From CAKXIK01 sp050947015 (GTDB taxonomy: Bacteria > Bacillota > Clostridia > Oscillospirales > Acutalibacteraceae), in the NCBI GenBank assembly GCA_050947015.1, contig JBMNVT010000033.1, positions 1 to 9,243 on the forward strand: DNA of 9,243 nucleotides, given 5' to 3'. The position numbers and the translations under genes are program-made. The notes under the pieces were generated by a model. The model searched no databases and had not been told where the DNA came from. It saw only the letters and a list, made by a program, of their open reading frames with translations. The number at the start of each line of letters is the position of its first letter. Position 1 is the first letter of the stretch. Positions 5,634 to 9,243 of this stretch are shown piece by piece.

Positions 5634-6956
5634 TTAAGACGCCGATTCCTTTCGGACGCGTTTTTTCGGAGCGTCCAGCTTCAGGCTGACGGCTTTGCGC
5701 TCCGGATCGCGCTCCAGCTTCGGCTTGCTTCCTTTGCTGACACAGTCACCGGTGATGGTGATCTTCACAATTGTCGGATCGGACGGCACCTGATACATCA
5801 GATCCGTCAGCGTCTCCTCCATGATAGAGCGCAGACCGCGGGCGCCGGTACGGCGTTCCTGCGCCTTGCGAGCAACTGCCGCCAGCGCAGCCGGTTCAAA
5901 TACAAGCTCCACATGATCCAACTCAAAAAGCTTGATATACTGTTTCAGCACTGCGTTTTTCGGTTCCTGAAGAATGCGCACGAGCGCTTTTTCGTCCAGA
6001 CCGCTCAGTGCCGTAATCACCGGCAGACGGCCAACCAGTTCCGGAATCAGGCCAAACTTGACCAGATCGTGTGGGGTAACATCTTTCATCCAGTCTGTTG
6101 CGTCCAACTCTTTTTTGCTGTGCACTTCGCCGCCAAAGCCGAGCGTGGAGTGATTCGTACGTTTTTCCACCACTTTTTCCAGCCCGTCGAACGCACCGCC
6201 GCAGATAAACAGAATATTGGTGGTATCGATCTGAATAAATTCCTGCTGCGGGTGCTTACGGCCGCCGGTGGGAGGAACATTGGAAACTGTTCCTTCCAGA
6301 ATTTTCAGCAGCGCCTGCTGAACGCCTTCGCCGCTGACATCCCGGGTGATCGACACGTTCTCCGACTTGCGGGAAATCTTATCAATTTCATCCACATAAA
6401 TAATACCGCGCTCGGCACGCTCTACATTGTAATCCGCCGCCTGAATCAGGCGCAGCAGAATGTTTTCCACATCCTCACCGACATAACCGGCCTCGGTCAA
6501 CGTGGTAGCGTCCGCAACCGCAAACGGGACATCCAGAATTTTGGCAAGCGTCTGAGCCAGATACGTTTTGCCAACGCCGGTGGGTCCCAGCAGCAACACG
6601 TTGCTCTTCTGCAGCTCCACGCCGCCGTCATCGGCGGAATAAATACGCTTGTAATGGTTGTAAACCGCGACGGAAAGCGCTTTTTTGGCGTCGTCCTGCC
6701 CGATGACATACTCGTCGAGCTTTGCCTTGATTTCCTGCGGTTTGGGCAGGGAATTGCCCGCTTCCATCATATTGGGCTTACTGCTGTGAGCGCCTGAAAT
6801 CCCATATTCATCCTCCAGAATCGCCTCACATAACGCAACGCACTCGTCGCAGATATAAACACCGCGGCCCGCGATCATCTTGCGAACCTGATCCTGTGTT
6901 TTGTTGCAGAATGAACAGCGGACGGTGCGGTCGTTCGTTTCTTCGTTACGGGACAT
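5634..6956 (-). CDS. clpX: ClpX unfoldase subunit of the ClpXP protease
   Basis: ClpX is the hexameric AAA+ unfoldase that feeds substrates into ClpP. From the ATG at 6956 it has 440 residues. The zinc-binding domain uses C14, C17, C36 and C39 (CSFC and CDEC). The AAA+ part shows Walker A GPTGVGKT (124-131), pore-1 loop GYVG (157-160), Walker B IIYVDEID (185-192), the RKH loop (233-235), an arginine-finger region LIPELVGR (303-310) and sensor-2 GARGLR (371-376). The ClpP-binding loop reads LGF (272-274) rather than the IGF of E. coli. A GTG at 6974 would add six residues but has no ribosome site; GGGTGA lies 4 nt before the ATG, and SRNEE at the N-terminus fits the family. The gene follows clpP by 38 nt. 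Confidence 0.98.
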   Translation of the reverse strand: MSRNEETNDRTVRCSFCNKTQDQVRKMIAGRGVYICDECVALCEAILEDEYGISGAHSSKPNMMEAGNSLPKPQEIKAKLDEYVIGQDDAKKALSVAVYNHYKRIYSADDGGVELQKSNVLLLGPTGVGKTYLAQTLAKILDVPFAVADATTLTEAGYVGEDVENILLRLIQAADYNVERAERGIIYVDEIDKISRKSENVSITRDVSGEGVQQALLKILEGTVSNVPPTGGRKHPQQEFIQIDTTNILFICGGAFDGLEKVVEKRTNHSTLGFGGEVHSKKELDATDWMKDVTPHDLVKFGLIPELVGRLPVITALSGLDEKALVRILQEPKNAVLKQYIKLFELDHVELVFEPAALAAVARKAQERRTGARGLRSIMEETLTDLMYQVPSDPTIVKITITGDCVSKGSKPKLERDPERKAVSLKLDAPKKRVRKESAS

Positions 6957-6994
6957 TCCATCACCCAATTTCACTAAGATTCAAAAAATTCCAA

Positions 6995-7576
6995 TCAGCG
7001 TTTGTAAATAACCTTGTCAACCAGGCCGTATGCCGCAGCCTGTTCCGCGGTCATAAAGTTGTCGCGTTCGGTGTCGCGGGCAATCTCCTCCAGCGGGCGC
7101 CCGGTATTTTCCGCCAGAATGCCGTTGAGCTTTTCGCGGATCCGGAGAATGTGCTCCGCGTGAATCTTCACATCGCTGGCCTGCCCCTGCGCACCGCCCA
7201 TCGGCTGGTGAATCATAATTTCGCTGTTAGGCAGCGCAAAACGCTTTCCCTTTGCACCGCAGGAAAGCAGAAACGCGCCCATACTGGCGGCCATACCGAT
7301 GCAGATGGTGGACACGTCACACTTCACATACTGCATCGTGTCATAAATCGCCATTCCTGCAGTCACCGATCCGCCGGGGCTGTTGATATAAAGACTGATA
7401 TCCTTGGTCGGATCCTGCCCCTCCAGATAGAGCAACTGCGCAACCACTAGACTTGCCGAAGTATCATTCACTTCTTCCGAAAGCATGATAATGCGATCGT
7501 TCAGCAAACGGGAAAAAATATCATACGAACGCTCTCCGCGATTGGTTTGTTCCACAACCATTGGTACCAGACTCAT
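6995..7576 (-). CDS. clpP: ClpP serine peptidase
   Basis: ClpP forms the two-ring, 14-subunit peptidase chamber that works with ClpX and with ClpA/ClpC-type partners. The 193-residue product aligns in length with Bacillus ClpP. The catalytic triad is complete: Ser98 in GMAASMG, His123 in IMIHQP and Asp172 in TERDNF. The oxyanion region SPGGSVTAGMAIYDTMQ (66-82) and the handle helix PMGGAQGQASDVKIHA (125-140) are intact. The N-terminus SLVPMVVEQTNRGERSYDI begins near the mature Bacillus form with no long propeptide. The ATG has a GGAGGT site 9 nt upstream. It follows tig after 139 nt that hold a GC-rich hairpin. I see no CtsR or CIRCE operator near it. Confidence 0.98.
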   Translation of the reverse strand: MSLVPMVVEQTNRGERSYDIFSRLLNDRIIMLSEEVNDTSASLVVAQLLYLEGQDPTKDISLYINSPGGSVTAGMAIYDTMQYVKCDVSTICIGMAASMGAFLLSCGAKGKRFALPNSEIMIHQPMGGAQGQASDVKIHAEHILRIREKLNGILAENTGRPLEEIARDTERDNFMTAEQAAAYGLVDKVIYKR

Positions 7577-7617
7577 TGCAGCTCAACCTCCAATTTGCAA
7601 ATACAGTTTTTCGTCGG

Positions 7618-7651
7618 AAAATCCTGCCCGTCACAATGCGGCAGGCAGGAT
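7618..7651 (-). terminator. GC-rich hairpin with short U-run between tig and clpP
   Basis: An 8-bp perfect inverted repeat (ATCCTGCC / GGCAGGAT, 7621-7628 with 7644-7651) encloses 15 nt that can form an inner CCG/CGG pairing. On the minus strand it is followed by a run of only four T residues, the first of which belongs to the stem. It could be a partial terminator that lowers transcription from tig into clpP, or a processing site. No good promoter for clpP lies downstream of it. Confidence 0.4.
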
Positions 7652-7715
7652 CCCTGTTGAAATATAGGCGCCTCTCGGCAAATTTATTCAGCATACCGTC
7701 CGGGATTTTGAGGAA

Positions 7716-9029
7716 TTATTCCGCTTTGACTTCCTCCGCAGACTCTCCAGTCACGTTTGCCGCATCCTCGACAATTTTCATTGCCTTTTCCACAGCGATA
7801 TCTGCGGCAAGATCTTTTTCGGGAACCATCGGCTTGATCTTTTCGACTTCCAGATTATAAGCCTTTGCCATTTTCTCATACTCGGCGTTCAGTTCTTCCT
7901 CGGTGGGCTTGATCTCCTCAAGTTCCGCAATCTTTTCCAGAGCAAGGCGAAGCTTCACCTGGCGTTCCGCCTGCGGAACAAACTGCTTGCGCAGCCCGTC
8001 AAGGTCAAGCCCGGTGTACTGCATGTACGACTGCACGTTCAGTCCCTGACCGGAAAGGCGATATTCAAAATCGCGCAGGCAATCGTCTACACGATGGTCA
8101 AACATGACCTGTGGAATTTCGGCGGAAAGATTTTCGATCAGCTTGTCAATCAGCTGATTTTTCACGTCGTCCTCAGCCATGTGGCTCTTGCGATGCTCAA
8201 TATCCTCCTTCAGGTGCGCCTTATAGGCTTCCAGCGTATCAAACTCACTGACATCCTTGGCAAAATCGTCATCCAGCTCCGGCAGCTCATTCTTCTTGAT
8301 TTCGTGTAGCTTCACCTTGAAAACGGCCTCCTTGCCGGCAAGCTCTTTTGCCTGATAATCTTCGGGGAACATGACGTTGACGTCAAATTCATCTTCCGCC
8401 TTATGGCCGACGATCTGATCCTCAAAGCCCGGAATAAACTGACCGGAACCAAGCGTCAGACTGTAGTTTTCGCCCTTGCCGCCTTCAAATGCGGTGCCGT
8501 CCACAAAGCCTTCAAAATCGATCACAGCGATATCGTCCTTTTCCGCTGCGCGGTCTTCCACGGCGACCATACGGGCGTTACGCTGCTGCGCGCGCTTCAG
8601 TTCCTGCTCCACCTCTTCGTCGGAAACGGCGGTGGATTTTTTCGTTGCGGCAAGTCCTTTATATTCCGAAACGGAAACCTCCGGCTTCACGGTCGCTTTC
8701 ACCTTAAAGACCAGACCGTCCTTGCCTGCGCTGACCAGTTCAAGAGTAGAGCTGTCCACATCAACAACATCCAGACCGGATTCGGCAACGGCGCCCTCCA
8801 CCGCGTCGGGATACACGGTGCGAATCGCTTCCTCATAAAACACGTCAGCACCGTACATGCGCTCCACCATGGCGCGCGGAGCCTTTCCTTTGCGGAAGCC
8901 GGGCAGAGCGATTTTTTTGTTTTCACGCAGATACGCCTGATTCACCGCTTTTTCAAACGTCTGACCGTCCAGCTCGACGGTCAGTTCGTGGATATTGGTT
9001 TCAACTTTGTTGCATTCTTTCAAGCTCAT
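7716..9029 (-). CDS. tig: Trigger factor, ribosome-bound chaperone
   Basis: Trigger factor docks at the ribosome exit tunnel near protein L23 and shields nascent chains; it also has peptidyl-prolyl isomerase activity. The 437-residue product has the three usual parts. The N-terminal ribosome-binding domain (1 to about 115) carries the signature GFRKGKAP (44-51). An FKBP-type isomerase domain (about 165-245) includes DFEGFVDGTAFEGG and GSGQFIPGFEDQIVG. A long helical C-terminal chaperone domain runs from about 250 to 420, with an acidic tail. The ATG has a perfect AGGAGG site 8 nt upstream (9038-9043). It is the first gene of the proteostasis cluster, expressed from a promoter at 9063-9071. 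The tig-clpP-clpX order is widely conserved in bacteria. Confidence 0.98.
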   Translation of the reverse strand: MSLKECNKVETNIHELTVELDGQTFEKAVNQAYLRENKKIALPGFRKGKAPRAMVERMYGADVFYEEAIRTVYPDAVEGAVAESGLDVVDVDSSTLELVSAGKDGLVFKVKATVKPEVSVSEYKGLAATKKSTAVSDEEVEQELKRAQQRNARMVAVEDRAAEKDDIAVIDFEGFVDGTAFEGGKGENYSLTLGSGQFIPGFEDQIVGHKAEDEFDVNVMFPEDYQAKELAGKEAVFKVKLHEIKKNELPELDDDFAKDVSEFDTLEAYKAHLKEDIEHRKSHMAEDDVKNQLIDKLIENLSAEIPQVMFDHRVDDCLRDFEYRLSGQGLNVQSYMQYTGLDLDGLRKQFVPQAERQVKLRLALEKIAELEEIKPTEEELNAEYEKMAKAYNLEVEKIKPMVPEKDLAADIAVEKAMKIVEDAANVTGESAEEVKAE

Positions 9030-9062
9030 TTTTTGTTCCTCCTGCTGTTTACGTGTTTTTTG

Positions 9063-9071
9063 ATTATATCA
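9063..9071 (-). promoter_or_regulatory. Extended -10 promoter of tig
   Basis: On the minus strand a perfect TATAAT (9068-9063) is preceded by TGA, forming the extended -10 TGATATAAT. The start would fall near 9056, giving a leader of about 27 nt with an AGGAGG site. No good -35 exists at 17 nt, as expected for extended -10 promoters. A separate TTGACA at 9104-9099 has only a poor TAAAAA at the 17-nt spacing, so it could drive a weaker second start. Confidence 0.65.
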
Positions 9072-9104
9072 TATCTTTTTACAGTTTTCCACCCCTGTTG
9101 TCAA

Positions 9105-9218
9105 ATGCAGAAAACTTTAATTGTAGGTTTGTCAATGATGTGTTACACATTAGGGAAAGAAAATAGGACAGCTTTGGGAGAGATCCAGTTGAGAGGACGC
9201 ATGGGAAAATTGTTGTAA
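9105..9218 (+). CDS. Doubtful 37-codon ORF upstream of tig
   Basis: An ATG at 9105 opens a 37-codon plus-strand frame ending in TAA, divergent from tig, with inner ATG codons at 9135 and 9138. The peptide (MQKTLIVGLSMMCYTLGKEN at its start) is not one I recognise. No ribosome site precedes any of the ATG codons. A weak promoter (TTTACA, 17 nt, TCAAAT) precedes it. An inverted repeat follows the stop by 11 nt. It uses A/T-rich codons unlike the neighbouring genes. The same frame also runs back through the antisense strand of tig, so it may be chance. Confidence 0.15.
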   Translation: MQKTLIVGLSMMCYTLGKENRTALGEIQLRGRMGKLL

Positions 9219-9229
9219 TGCCTTTGCCA

Positions 9230-9243
9230 GACAGCGAGCTGTC
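9230..9243. other. Inverted repeat cut by the window edge
   Basis: GACAGC and GCTGTC flank a 2-nt centre and end exactly at the last base. The preceding CTTTGCCA would lengthen the stem if the matching TGGCAAAG lies beyond the edge. It could be a terminator for a gene on either side; direction cannot be settled here. Confidence 0.4.

Noticed and set aside
5355..6797. A 480-codon plus-strand open frame antisense to clpX and the start of lon
   Set aside because: It lies opposite clear, full-length clpX and lon genes, has no ribosome site and low-complexity His/Phe/Arg-rich content typical of antisense frames in G+C-rich codon-biased genes.
6957..6974. GTG start for clpX at 6974
   Set aside because: No ribosome site lies upstream of it, and the family N-terminus begins naturally at the ATG at 6956.
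8403..9218. A 271-codon plus-strand frame antisense to tig
   Set aside because: Most of it mirrors the tig coding sequence; only the last 37 codons lie outside, and those lack a ribosome site, so they are listed separately at very low confidence.
1..9243. CRISPR array, tRNA genes, insertion sequences or attachment sites
   Set aside because: I saw no regularly spaced direct repeats, no tRNA cloverleaf, no transposase and no terminal inverted repeats on reading both strands.

Overview
The window looks like chromosomal core sequence from a Gram-positive anaerobe of the Clostridia (Bacillota), probably an Oscillospiraceae/Ruminococcaceae-type lineage of moderate G+C. This rests on the gene order tig-clpP-clpX-lon-engB, a TrpR-like YerC/YecD regulator, a redox-type Hsp33, purine-rich Shine-Dalgarno sites and sigma-A-type promoters. 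The family-level placement is inference. All eight genes lie on the minus strand, so the transcriptional order runs from the right edge to the left edge.

Right part (9029 to 2472): a protein-quality-control and ribosome-linked cluster. Trigger factor (tig) is followed by the peptidase ClpP, its unfoldase ClpX, the Lon protease and the ribosome-assembly GTPase EngB/YsxC. An extended -10 promoter lies upstream of tig. I see no convincing promoter inside the cluster, but the tig-clpP gap holds a GC-rich hairpin with a short U-run and the clpX-lon gap holds three stem-loops, so read-through may be graded. Trigger factor helps nascent chains fold at the ribosome exit, ClpXP and Lon remove failed or regulatory proteins, and EngB helps mature the large subunit.

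Middle and left part (2349 to 341): a second probable operon with its own promoter (TTTACT, 17 nt, TAAAAT, with an extended -10 TG). It encodes a TrpR/YerC-family HTH protein, a SAM-dependent methyltransferase overlapping it by 4 nt (ATGA), and the redox chaperone Hsp33 (hslO).

Left edge (1 to about 345): no protein gene. Reading leftward it carries two strong tandem promoters (both TTGACA with a 17-nt spacer), an A/T-rich upstream tract, a perfect hairpin at the predicted start of the first transcript, and a leader with a boxA-like segment and small stem-loops. This is the architecture of a ribosomal RNA operon promoter; the rRNA genes would lie beyond position 1. The right edge (9072 to 9243) holds no convincing gene, only a doubtful 37-codon plus-strand ORF followed by an inverted repeat cut by the window end.

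I found no mobile element, CRISPR array, tRNA or clearly new protein system. The most interesting parts are the non-coding ones: the tandem rRNA-type promoter with its 5' hairpin, and the structured intergenic gaps around clpP and lon.
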